Shown here one piece after another: positions 1 to 5,694 of a DNA stretch of 6,957 bases. The stretch comes from Lentzea sp. (GTDB lineage Bacteria > Actinomycetota > Actinomycetes > Mycobacteriales > Pseudonocardiaceae): contig JASLAV010001260.1 of assembly GCA_030146905.1 (NCBI GenBank), positions 1 to 6,957 of the forward strand, written 5' to 3'. The first letter of the stretch is position 1; each line of letters opens with the position of its first letter. Below the pieces are notes generated by a model, which saw only the letters and a program-made list of their open reading frames with translations, ran no database searches and was not told where the DNA came from. Position numbers and translations under genes: made by a program.

Positions 1-876
1 GTCGTGCTGCGGCCACCACACCTGGTGGTACGTGGCGGCGGTGACCAGGCGGATGGTCTCATGCGGGATCGAACCGCGGACTGCCGCATGCAGGTGTGGC
101 GCCGCTCGCCTCTGCGGCTCGACCGTGGCGAAGTACTGCACGTCCCACCCGACGACGCGGCGCAGGTTCTGCCACCACCGGTCAACCAGGGACGCGAAGT
201 GCACCGCGTCCCGAGCCGCCCGCCGATAGTCGTACGAGTCCGGGTCGACCGGTGTGCCGTCGTCCCGCACCCGCCCGTAGCTGTCGAGGGTGAGCGTGAC
301 GAACATCGAGGGCCGGAACCCTCCCGCGTACTCCCGACCCACCGTGCGCTTCTCCACACGACGCCGAGGCAGGTTCGGCGCATCCTGACGCCGTTTCGTG
401 GACCGCTTCACCGGCCGCTTGGCAGGCGCGTCAGGGGAGGGGAAGCGGCCCCGGACACCGAGTTGCCGAAGTTCCGCGTCCACCGAGTGGATCTCCTCCC
501 GCAGCTCGTCCGCGTCACCCGCCTCCCCGGTCTCGACCGCTTCCCGGTACGCCTTCACCAAGTCCGCCCGGAACGTCAACAGCGACTTCTGGTCCTCAGT
601 CGGTGCGGTCGGGGTGAAGTCGGGTTCCTCGGCCATGTGCCAGCCCTCACGGCACTGGGCCATCCGCAACGCCTTGGCCTTCTTGGCACACGGCTTGCAG
701 ACGCTCTCCACCGTCGACCCGCATGGAACGGCCACGTAGCAGACTTCGTAGGTGGCCCGGTCCTCAACCTCCATCGTGAACGGCCGTACGCACACCCCGT
801 GCTGCTCAGCCGCAGCCTTCGCCACATCCAGCGCCATCGGCTGACGCATCCGTTCGGCCCGCGTACCGCTCGTCAT
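1..876 (-). CDS. RepSA-like rolling-circle replication initiator, HUH family (C-terminus off window)
   Basis: The frame runs open from the ATG at 876-874 to the left edge, giving 292 residues with no stop. The N-terminal part has a zinc-ribbon-like cluster (C52, C60-x-x-C63, C75, H80), followed by a charged linker (about 95-180). The initiator core starts near residue 187 with an FVTLTL strand (192-197), and the HUH metal-binding motif is H261-L-H263 in PHLHAAV. HUH Rep proteins nick one strand through a tyrosine; that tyrosine would lie beyond the window. The overall pattern matches pSAM2 RepSA-type initiators. The start overlaps the stop of the upstream tra gene (ATGA at 876-873), with an AGGGGG-like ribosome site just before it, so translation is probably coupled. 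Integrase and excisionase genes usually follow this gene. Family is secure; the exact subgroup is less so. Confidence 0.9.
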   Translation of the reverse strand, partial: MTSGTRAERMRQPMALDVAKAAAEQHGVCVRPFTMEVEDRATYEVCYVAVPCGSTVESVCKPCAKKAKALRMAQCREGWHMAEEPDFTPTAPTEDQKSLLTFRADLVKAYREAVETGEAGDADELREEIHSVDAELRQLGVRGRFPSPDAPAKRPVKRSTKRRQDAPNLPRRRVEKRTVGREYAGGFRPSMFVTLTLDSYGRVRDDGTPVDPDSYDYRRAARDAVHFASLVDRWWQNLRRVVGWDVQYFATVEPQRRAAPHLHAAVRGSIPHETIRLVTAATYHQVWWPQHD

Positions 877-2342
877 GCCGCCACCCCCTCAGCACCACCG
901 GACTTGGTTGGGAACGGCCGTACCTCGGCAGGCCGGAAGTAGTCCCGCAGCACTGTCAGGTCGGCATCGGTCACGTGAAACGCCCGAGCCCGGTCCGGTT
1001 CTCGCTGGCCGTCCTGCTTGACCCACGCGACACCGGGCGTGTTCTCCGCGATCTCGTGGGCAGCAGCCCCGCGCTGTCGGACACCGTCACCGAGAACCAT
1101 GTCCACTTGCTGTGGTTCGTCCAGGCGCAAGGCGACACGAGTGGTGAACAGGTGCCGGAAGGACACGACCTCCTTGCGCGGATCCTGGACCAGGCCGACG
1201 AGCACGTAACCCGGTGCACGTCCCTGCGAGGTGATCGTCTGCACCGCCCGCACCGCACGGTCCCGGAGCTGCCTGTCCGACTGGTAGGCGATCACGTCCG
1301 CCAGCTCGTCCACGATGAGCACCGTCAGCGGCTCACCGGTGTCCCGAGCCCAGAGCCGCCGAATGCCTCGATACCGCGCGGCACGTTCCTTGACGTCAGC
1401 GGCGATCTCCTCCAGCAGCTCGACCGCTTCGACGCCGTTGCCGAACACCAGGCGGTCGAAGGCGTCGGGCACCTGGCCGAGCTCCATGCCGCCCTTGGGG
1501 TCGATCCCGACCAGCCGCACCAGACCCGCTCGAACCGCCGGCGCGAGCTGCCACACGATCGACCACAACACCGAGCCCTTACCGGCACCGGGCACACCGA
1601 CCACCAGGAGCTGAGACCCGAGCAACCGCACCCGCCACGGCTTACCGGTCTCCGTCCGCCCGACGGCCACCCGCTTGAGGTTCACCTCAGCCGAGTCCGC
1701 CAACGCAGGCACCGACACCGGCCGCACGAGTGGGTCAGCGTGCACGAAGTCCAGTTCGAGCAACCGCGGCCTGAGCACTCGGACTCGACACGACCGAGCG
1801 CCGAACGAGTGCGCCAGGTTGTCCCGCCGCAGCTCCCACGCCTCAGGCGACTGAGCCGGGATCATTCGCACCCGAACGCGGTCCCGCCATCCCTCCGACC
1901 GCACCCGCCGCAGTTTCGGCCGGTACTCGCGGCCTCGATCCCGCTTGGCCAGGTCCGACAGCCGCATCACGGACCGCCACTTTGGGACGTACACCGTCGC
2001 CCGCCGCCACTCGGTCACCAGCCGGTACCAGCCGTACCGCAGAAACGACCCACGGTCCAGACCCGACCAGATGACCAGGGCCGCGACCAGCGACAACAAC
2101 GCCAGCACCAACGGCGACAGGCCGAACCGCCACCAGCACCAGGCCGCCGACACCGGCACCAACGTGACCACCGGATACCGGACCACAACGAGCACCAGGC
2201 GCACGGCCCCGACGACCACCAGCCACACCAGCGCCACCAAGGCCGCGATCCACTTGGCGTTGCCCGGCACCAACACCCACCACGGCACCCGAGGCCGCAC
2301 GCCCTCGAACGGAGCCGGGTCCACCCACTTCCCACCGTTCAT
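873..2342 (-). CDS. FtsK/SpoIIIE-type conjugative DNA translocase (TraSA/TraB-like)
   Basis: This is a 489-residue protein with hydrophobic segments at about 31-54, 57-70 and 76-93, then a P-loop ATPase domain. Walker A is G249-VPGAGK-G-S257 and Walker B is VLIVDE at 341-346, followed by the QDPRKE and F-T-T-R-V-A-L-R-L-DEPQQ blocks (386-412) typical of AICE FtsK proteins. These are membrane-anchored hexameric pumps that move double-stranded element DNA between hyphae. I take the ATG at 2342 as the start. The frame stays open to 2471, but that extension is rich in Arg/Ala with no domain character, and it overlaps a better small gene whose TGA meets this ATG (ATGA at 2342-2339). The 3' end overlaps rep in the same way. 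The DNA-recognition part at the C-terminus is short, so a TraB-like winged helix is not obvious. Confidence 0.93.
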   Translation of the reverse strand: MNGGKWVDPAPFEGVRPRVPWWVLVPGNAKWIAALVALVWLVVVGAVRLVLVVVRYPVVTLVPVSAAWCWWRFGLSPLVLALLSLVAALVIWSGLDRGSFLRYGWYRLVTEWRRATVYVPKWRSVMRLSDLAKRDRGREYRPKLRRVRSEGWRDRVRVRMIPAQSPEAWELRRDNLAHSFGARSCRVRVLRPRLLELDFVHADPLVRPVSVPALADSAEVNLKRVAVGRTETGKPWRVRLLGSQLLVVGVPGAGKGSVLWSIVWQLAPAVRAGLVRLVGIDPKGGMELGQVPDAFDRLVFGNGVEAVELLEEIAADVKERAARYRGIRRLWARDTGEPLTVLIVDELADVIAYQSDRQLRDRAVRAVQTITSQGRAPGYVLVGLVQDPRKEVVSFRHLFTTRVALRLDEPQQVDMVLGDGVRQRGAAAHEIAENTPGVAWVKQDGQREPDRARAFHVTDADLTVLRDYFRPAEVRPFPTKSGGAEGVAA

Positions 2343-2530
2343 CGCCCACGCCCCACCGGGGCGAAAATCAGCGGCAGCCACCCCATGCAGGCACAGCAGA
2401 CGAGCTGGTTGGGCGCGTAGACGCCGAACCGCTTGCATGTCCCACAGGGGCGACCGTTGGTCAACTTCCACACCGATGGGGCAGCCGCACGCCTTGACGT
2501 GCGTCCCCTGAGCACAGATACCCTCATCAT
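2339..2530 (-). CDS. Small zinc-ribbon-like protein (63 residues) coupled to tra
   Basis: This short frame was kept because several signals agree. Two consecutive ATG codons (2530-2525) sit 8 bases after AAGGGA, a good ribosome site. The stop TGA overlaps the tra start (ATGA at 2342-2339). The protein holds two cysteine pairs, C29-G-T-C32 and C45-C-A-C48, separated by 12 residues (GVYAPNQLV lies between), as in a small zinc ribbon. The tail is hydrophobic, then basic (WLPLIFAPVGRGR). I do not recognise a named family. Small zinc-binding proteins are common next to tra genes in AICEs, so a role in transfer or regulation is possible but not shown. The N-terminal 20 residues are Arg/Ala-rich and the true start could be an internal GTG at about 2473. 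Confidence 0.6.
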   Translation of the reverse strand: MMRVSVLRGRTSRRAAAPSVWKLTNGRPCGTCKRFGVYAPNQLVCCACMGWLPLIFAPVGRGR

Positions 2531-2690
2531 GACCGAAATCCCTTGCGCTTCAGCAGAGGTGCAGGACAAATCCGGTCGAGTGAGTCGCGGAGAAACAGCC
2601 AAGGCCCGCCAAGACTTTCGGACTGTTTCCCGCGACTCACACCAACCAGCGAAGTGATTCAGTTGTCACCACGGCGTCATCCGCCGAACT
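2531..2690. other. 160-base intergenic region with a long inverted repeat
   Basis: This gap lies between the end of the DUF5753 regulator gene and the start of the zinc-ribbon/tra/rep group. Apart from the inverted repeat at 2580-2640 and the AAGGGA ribosome site just before 2530, I see no gene. No clear -35/-10 pair stands out for the downstream genes, although this is where their promoter would be expected if they are not read through from pra. Confidence 0.6.
2580..2640. repeat. Large inverted repeat, 18-bp arms, 24-base loop
   Basis: The left arm 2580-2598 begins GTGAGTCGCGG and ends GAAACAG. The right arm 2623-2640 is its reverse complement with a single extra A in the left arm (2591). 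The RNA of either strand could fold into a strong GC-rich stem. No run of T follows on either side, so a classical intrinsic terminator is not supported, although actinobacterial terminators often lack the T run. Other roles could be an operator in front of tra or a single-strand replication or transfer signal. Confidence 0.85.
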
Positions 2691-3575
2691 TCAGGACCCG
2701 TCAACCCGTCTTGCCGCGACTGCGGTGACGTTGTTGGCGAGATGCATGATCAGCGCCTGCGATTCCTCCACGCTCAACGTGTTGGACAGAATCGACTCCA
2801 TCGCACCCTGGTACGCCTTCACGTCGTCCGGGTGATCCAGGAAGAGGCTGTGGTACATCGCATCGACGTGCACCACCGGCCGGTAGTGCTCCGACTGCAT
2901 CAACGAGAACGGGTAACGGTCCCAGTAGGGGCCGGACATCAACCGTGGGAGCACTCGCACGCCGATCTTGCCGCCGTTGGGCAGCATGGCGAGGTGGCGC
3001 AACTGCTCGGCCGCCGTCCGCCGGTCGGTGCCCAGGTTCCGCAGGGTCATCTCGCGCACCACGAACACGAACCGCGCCTCACCCGCCAGTACCTGCTGCC
3101 GCCTGGTACGCGCCTGCGACCGCCGCTCGATCTCCTCCGGAGTGGCGAGCGGATCACGTTGCGGGACAGCCAAGGCATACGCCGGGTTCTGCGCCAACGC
3201 GGGCACTGTCACCGTCTCGTAGGCGAACACCTCCCGTGCCGCCGCCTCGTGCCGCAGCAGCACCGCCAGCTCGTCCACGCCGCCAGGCCCGTGGCCGCAT
3301 CCCACGAACCAGTCACGCGGGTCCGCGTGCAGGGCCATGATCCGTTCTACCGTGTCCTGATCCGACCGGTAGAAGCCCAACAACCGGGCGATGTTGCCCG
3401 TATCGGTGCCGCGCGTCCCACCTTCCAGTTTCGACAACCAACCAGCCGACAGTTCGAGCACTTCCGTCAGCTCGTCCACCTCCACACCGGCTTGTTTTCG
3501 GGCCGATCGCAATTCGGCCCCCAACGTCCTGCTCTTGACGGTTGATCCATGTCGTGAATTTCGTTCGTTGCCCAT
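2691..3575 (-). CDS. XRE-family helix-turn-helix regulator with DUF5753 effector domain
   Basis: This is a 294-residue protein. Residues 17-72 form an XRE/HTH domain (TLGAELRSARKQAGVEVDEL, then LSAGWLSKLEGGTR as the recognition-helix part). From about 108 to 285 the sequence matches the DUF5753 pattern common in actinomycete regulators, including R-R-Q-Q-V-L, FVVREMTLR, LPNGGKIGVRVLP and a C-terminal S-x-E-E-S segment. Such proteins are soluble repressors or developmental regulators; the ligand is unknown. I chose the ATG at 3575 because GGAG lies five to six bases before it. The frame opens at a GTG (3620), but this falls inside an inverted repeat and has no ribosome site. An operator-like palindrome (3611-3630) lies about 36 bases upstream, suggesting self-control or control by a neighbour. 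It sits between pra-side genes and tra, so it probably adjusts transfer. Confidence 0.88.
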   Translation of the reverse strand: MGNERNSRHGSTVKSRTLGAELRSARKQAGVEVDELTEVLELSAGWLSKLEGGTRGTDTGNIARLLGFYRSDQDTVERIMALHADPRDWFVGCGHGPGGVDELAVLLRHEAAAREVFAYETVTVPALAQNPAYALAVPQRDPLATPEEIERRSQARTRRQQVLAGEARFVFVVREMTLRNLGTDRRTAAEQLRHLAMLPNGGKIGVRVLPRLMSGPYWDRYPFSLMQSEHYRPVVHVDAMYHSLFLDHPDDVKAYQGAMESILSNTLSVEESQALIMHLANNVTAVAARRVDGS

Positions 3576-3578
3576 GCC

Positions 3579-3610
3579 AACTCCACGTCCATAATCAAAG
3601 GAATCCGCCA
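3579..3610 (-). promoter_or_regulatory. Possible promoter and ribosome site of the DUF5753 regulator gene
   Basis: Reading leftward, GATTAT (4 of 6 with TATAAT) occurs in an AT-richer stretch just before GTGGAG and the ATG at 3575. A weak -35 would overlap the palindrome at 3611-3630. The short distance from GATTAT to the ATG gives a very short leader, so this is only a suggestion. Confidence 0.3.
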
Positions 3611-3630
3611 GAGTCGACACGCGTCGACTC
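3611..3630. promoter_or_regulatory. 20-bp near-perfect palindrome, candidate operator
   Basis: The arms GAGTCGAC (3611-3618) and GTCGACTC (3623-3630) are perfect reverse complements around a 4-base centre, so 18 of 20 positions are symmetric. It lies in the 64-base gap between the small HTH gene (stop at 3640) and the DUF5753 regulator start (3575), where an operator overlapping the -35 region would be expected. A dimeric HTH protein, either of the two neighbours, is the natural candidate to bind it. Confidence 0.5.
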
Positions 3631-3639
3631 GACAGCGAA

Positions 3640-3921
3640 CTAGACGACCTCGAACAAGTCCCCGAAGGCCAAAGGATGCAGCGCCCTCAAAGCGCCCGCG
3701 ATGAACGCCGGACCCGGTTGCAGATCCCCTCTCCGGACCCTCACCACCGTCGAACGGTTCACGCGCATCTTCTTCGCGAGGGCGTAGTCAGACGGAAATC
3801 CGGCCAGGATCACGGCCTTGCCGAACGCTTCAGAGCGAAGCCGGATCGTGTACCCGTCCCCTTGCCGCGCCTCCGACCTCCGCTTCCGACGCGGAAGCGC
3901 GGCCGACTCTTCACCACTCAC
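3640..3921 (-). CDS. Small helix-turn-helix DNA-binding protein
   Basis: This 93-residue protein has a basic N-terminus (PRRKRRSEARQ, 10-20) and a compact HTH at about 44-70 (SDYALAKKMRVNRSTVVRVRRG), the layout seen in small XRE-like proteins of phages and AICEs: 'ALAKKM' as first helix, 'NRSTVVRVRRG' as recognition helix. No effector domain is present, so it is probably a plain DNA-binding repressor or an excision-type accessory factor. The GTG start (3921-3919) overlaps the stop of the upstream gene (GTGA at 3921-3918), which supports coupling and fixes the start, with a GGTGG-like ribosome site before it. The gene that follows is also a regulator, and a palindrome lies between the two. The target is not known. 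Confidence 0.8.
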   Translation of the reverse strand: MSGEESAALPRRKRRSEARQGDGYTIRLRSEAFGKAVILAGFPSDYALAKKMRVNRSTVVRVRRGDLQPGPAFIAGALRALHPLAFGDLFEVV

Positions 3922-4190
3922 AGGCCACCACCCGTACCGACGCGGGCGTGCTCAAGCCGCGCCCGCCGATCGAACTCCTCAGCAGCGACCACGCAGGCGT
4001 GACGAGCCCAGACCGGCACCGCCAGATCCCCGCCCAAGACCCGCCACGCCTGCGCCACGGCGGAGTACCCGACCGCCAACCGGAACAGCGCCGCCGGTTC
4101 GTCCGAAATGGACGCCAGGAACAGCGCACTGACCTGCTCCGCGTACGCGACGTTCCAGCGGGCGACCGCCTCACCAGACGGCCGCGTCAC
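3918..4190 (-). CDS. Unrecognised 90-residue protein in the pra operon
   Basis: I do not recognise this family. The protein is mostly helical in character, with tryptophan and alanine-rich stretches (AVARWNVAYAEQVSALFLAS, AVGYSAVAQAWRVL, WARHACVVAAEEFDRRAR) and no membrane segment, zinc motif or signal peptide. Coding status is supported by its exact fit: the GTG start at 4190 directly follows the TAG of the Pra-like gene (4193-4191), and its TGA overlaps the GTG of the small HTH gene. Small proteins of this kind often sit in AICE operons after pra. It may partner the HTH protein encoded by the next gene, but that is inference from order only. Confidence 0.72.
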   Translation of the reverse strand: MTRPSGEAVARWNVAYAEQVSALFLASISDEPAALFRLAVGYSAVAQAWRVLGGDLAVPVWARHACVVAAEEFDRRARLEHARVGTGGGL

Positions 4191-4649
4191 CTACGCCGCC
4201 TTCTGCTCGCCCTGGGGCTTCTCCGCCCGCTTCGGAGCAGCGCCCACCTGTGGCGACACGAGACCGGTCGCTCGGATGGTGAACCCCTGGTACTTGTACC
4301 GATCCCCCATCACCCGCGGCTCAACCGTCAGCCCCTCGAACGCCACCGGCCGCACCTCGACACCGGGCATCACCTGCACAGCCTGCGGCGGCACCGGCTG
4401 CACATCCGCCAGGATCGTCACCGTCACCGACGCGTCCCGCTCCTTCTCAGCGGACGGGTCCGTGACCACGACCTTCCACTGACGCTTGCCCGTGCGCTCG
4501 TCCACACGCTGCTTCGCCTGCCGACCGCGCCCCTTGTCCTCCGCGCTCATGTACTCCATGTCCGGCGCCACCTCACCGACCATCAATGCTCCCTGCGGGA
4601 AGACCTGGTCAAACGACGCTTCGAACCGAGTCCCGTACGGAACCGCCAC
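4191..4649 (-). CDS. pra: Pra-like activator of AICE replication, integration and excision
   Basis: This 152-residue protein matches, by pattern, the proteins annotated as plasmid replication, integration and excision activators, after Pra of pSAM2. Recognisable parts are an early FPQGALMVGEV segment (17-27), a middle TGKRQWKVVVTDPSA segment, the VQPVPPQAVQVMPGVEVRPV segment and FEGLTVEPRV, then a YQGFTIRATGL strand near the end. The tail is basic and rich in Ala/Lys. In pSAM2, Pra turns on replication and so the circular form of the element, and KorSA represses it; this is the known family role. The GTG start at 4649 has an excellent ribosome site (GGAGG, 6 bases away), and a promoter is visible upstream. 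It is the first gene of the leftward group and faces a GntR regulator. The family match is from memory of consensus, not from a search. Confidence 0.8.
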   Translation of the reverse strand: MAVPYGTRFEASFDQVFPQGALMVGEVAPDMEYMSAEDKGRGRQAKQRVDERTGKRQWKVVVTDPSAEKERDASVTVTILADVQPVPPQAVQVMPGVEVRPVAFEGLTVEPRVMGDRYKYQGFTIRATGLVSPQVGAAPKRAEKPQGEQKAA

Positions 4650-4655
4650 CAGCCA

Positions 4656-4660
4656 CCTCC
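4656..4660 (-). promoter_or_regulatory. Ribosome binding site of the Pra-like gene
   Basis: GGAGG on the minus strand lies six bases before the GTG at 4649. It is the strongest ribosome site in the window and settles the pra start. Confidence 0.8.
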
Positions 4661-4701
4661 GTCACCTTGCCAGCCTACCTATGCGGGCTAGACATGTATC
4701 G

Positions 4702-4731
4702 AGGGTAAGACAGCTTGGCTAGCCAGGTCAA
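4702..4731 (-). promoter_or_regulatory. Promoter of pra operon with embedded operator module
   Basis: Reading leftward there is TTGACC (4731-4726) as -35, an 18-base spacer and TACCCT (4707-4702) as -10, which fits the actinomycete TAnnnT pattern. The spacer contains the palindrome GCTAGC (4718-4723). Transcription would begin near 4695, giving a leader of about 45 bases before the GTG. A repressor bound at GCTAGC would block polymerase directly. Confidence 0.6.
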
Positions 4732-4767
4732 GCAGGTGTGGCCCCAGTGGTCGCCGGAACCAGCTCT

Positions 4768-4797
4768 CTAGGCGAGCTAGCCACGCTGGCCTACCCT
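4768..4797 (+). promoter_or_regulatory. Promoter of the KorSA-like GntR gene
   Basis: TACCCT (4792-4797) serves as -10, preceded at the same distance as in pra by GCTAGC (4776-4781). Unlike the pra promoter, the place of the -35 (around 4768-4773, CTAGGC) does not resemble TTGACA, so this promoter should be weaker or need help. Expected start of transcription is near 4804. Confidence 0.45.
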
Positions 4798-4851
4798 TAC
4801 TCACAAGTTGGAGAGCGTTCGATTGTCGGTTGAGCAACCATGGGAGACGAG

Positions 4852-5694
4852 ATGGCACTGGACCCGGATGACCCGCGACCGCCGTACATGCAGGTGGCGA
4901 ATGCTCTACGGGCGGCCATCCTGACCAAGGTCTTTAAGGCCGGAGACAAGCTGCCGTCACGAGCGGAGCTGGCGAAGAAGTACGACGTAGCCCCGATGAC
5001 CGTGCAGAGCGCACTACGCGAGCTGCGCGACGAAGGTTTGATCGTCTCGCGCCAGGGCAGCGGCGTCTTCGTCCGTGAACGCACCGAGCGCCCGGTCGGA
5101 CTGCGCCCTCACATCGAACGAGCCTTCGAGTCCGACCGCATCACCATCGACTTCTCAGGCTTCTCCGGCGAAACCCTGCACGGCATCCTTCAAGAACCGC
5201 TGGACAAGATCCGCATCGGCCGCCTGACCCCCGAGGCGATCCACGTCCGTATCCTCGTCCCGGACCCCACCGTCCCGTGGTCAGTCCCCGTGACCGTCGA
5301 GGACCAAGCCGACAGCCCGGCCTTCCGTGCACGCGCCGCCGAGATCATGCGCCGCCATACCCTCGCCATCGTGGACAACATCACCGAACTGGGGGAACTC
5401 GGCCTGGTCAAGGACGCCACCGCCGAAGTCCGCGTCCACCGAACCGCCCCACTCTTCAAGCTCTACCTAATCAACAACGACGAAGCCTTCTTCGGCTTCT
5501 ACCCCGTCCGCGAACACGTCCTATCCCTAGATGGCCAACCCCAAGCTATCTACGACCTCATGGGCAAAGACGCCATCCTCTTCCACCACAGCACTACCGA
5601 CGACGACACCAGCACCGGCAGCCAATACGTCACCCAAGCCCGCACCTGGTTCGACAGCCTTTGGAGCACTATCGCTGTGGATTACAAGCGATGA
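4852..5694 (+). CDS. GntR-family regulator, KorSA-like, with unclassified C-terminal domain
   Basis: This is a 280-residue protein. Residues 8-75 are a GntR winged helix: PPYMQVANALRAAI, the GDKLPSRAELAKKYDVAPMTVQSALRELRDEGLI core (31-64) and the wing SRQGSGVFV (66-74). The remaining 200 residues do not look like FCD, and a UTRA match is not clear. A conserved-looking end has ALFKLYLIN-type, FFGFYPVREH and LMGKDAILFHHS segments. In pSAM2 the GntR protein KorSA represses pra, and here the gene is divergent from pra with a shared promoter module, so the same role is inferred. I prefer ATG 4852, five bases after GGGAG, over ATG 4840, which lacks a ribosome site. Its TGA overlaps the HAD start (ATGA at 5691-5694), so the two proteins are probably made together. 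The C-terminal domain probably senses a signal. Confidence 0.87.
   Translation: MALDPDDPRPPYMQVANALRAAILTKVFKAGDKLPSRAELAKKYDVAPMTVQSALRELRDEGLIVSRQGSGVFVRERTERPVGLRPHIERAFESDRITIDFSGFSGETLHGILQEPLDKIRIGRLTPEAIHVRILVPDPTVPWSVPVTVEDQADSPAFRARAAEIMRRHTLAIVDNITELGELGLVKDATAEVRVHRTAPLFKLYLINNDEAFFGFYPVREHVLSLDGQPQAIYDLMGKDAILFHHSTTDDDTSTGSQYVTQARTWFDSLWSTIAVDYKR

Larger units (their letters stand above)
4702..4797. repeat. Inverted pair of a 22-base promoter/operator module
   Basis: The module at 4723-4702 (minus) and its partner at 4776-4797 (plus) share 19 of 22 bases, starting GCTAGCCA and ending TACCCT. The copies point away from each other, one to pra and one to the GntR gene, with 52 bases between. 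The shared part covers both the GCTAGC palindrome and the presumed -10, so one protein could control both directions. The likely binder is the GntR protein. Confidence 0.75.
1..5694. mobile_element. Partial pSAM2-type actinomycete integrative conjugative element (AICE) backbone
   Basis: The element is called from its gene set: a RepSA-like HUH initiator, an FtsK/SpoIIIE-type conjugative translocase, a Pra-like activator and a divergent KorSA-like GntR regulator, with small HTH and zinc-ribbon genes between them. In known AICEs this set forms one module that moves as double-stranded DNA through a single FtsK-like pump. No integrase, excisionase, tRNA gene or attachment site is visible, so neither end can be placed. 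The right limit given is the end of the last recognisable backbone gene; the lower-GC genes from 5691 onward are probably cargo inside the element but could lie outside it. Confidence 0.82.

Noticed and set aside
4..942. 312-residue open frame on the plus strand at the left edge
   Set aside because: It is antisense to the RepSA-like gene, which has clear HUH and zinc motifs. The composition (Arg/Pro/His/Val) is that of a shadow.
975..2420. 481-residue open frame on the plus strand opposite tra
   Set aside because: It is the antisense shadow of the FtsK-like gene. Its product is rich in His, Arg and Pro with no domain, and long antisense frames are normal in high-GC genes.
2343..2471. N-terminal extension of the tra protein from GTG 2471
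   Set aside because: It has no ribosome site and no domain character, and overlaps the zinc-ribbon gene whose stop overlaps the ATG at 2342.
2580..2640. Reading the inverted repeat as an ordinary intrinsic terminator
   Set aside because: No T run follows the stem on either strand and the 24-base loop is large; the possibility is left open but not called.
2742..3545. 267-residue plus-strand frame opposite the DUF5753 regulator
   Set aside because: It is a shadow frame full of His/Arg/Gln with no recognisable motif, while the minus strand encodes a clear HTH/DUF5753 protein.
3948..4691. 247-residue plus-strand frame opposite the Pra-like gene
   Set aside because: It has Arg/His/Leu-rich shadow composition. 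The minus strand has an excellent ribosome site and a family-like protein.
5277..5690. N-terminal extension of the HAD protein through an open frame from 5277
   Set aside because: This stretch is the GntR gene in another frame (Arg/Pro/His-rich). The HAD fold begins just after the ATG at 5691.
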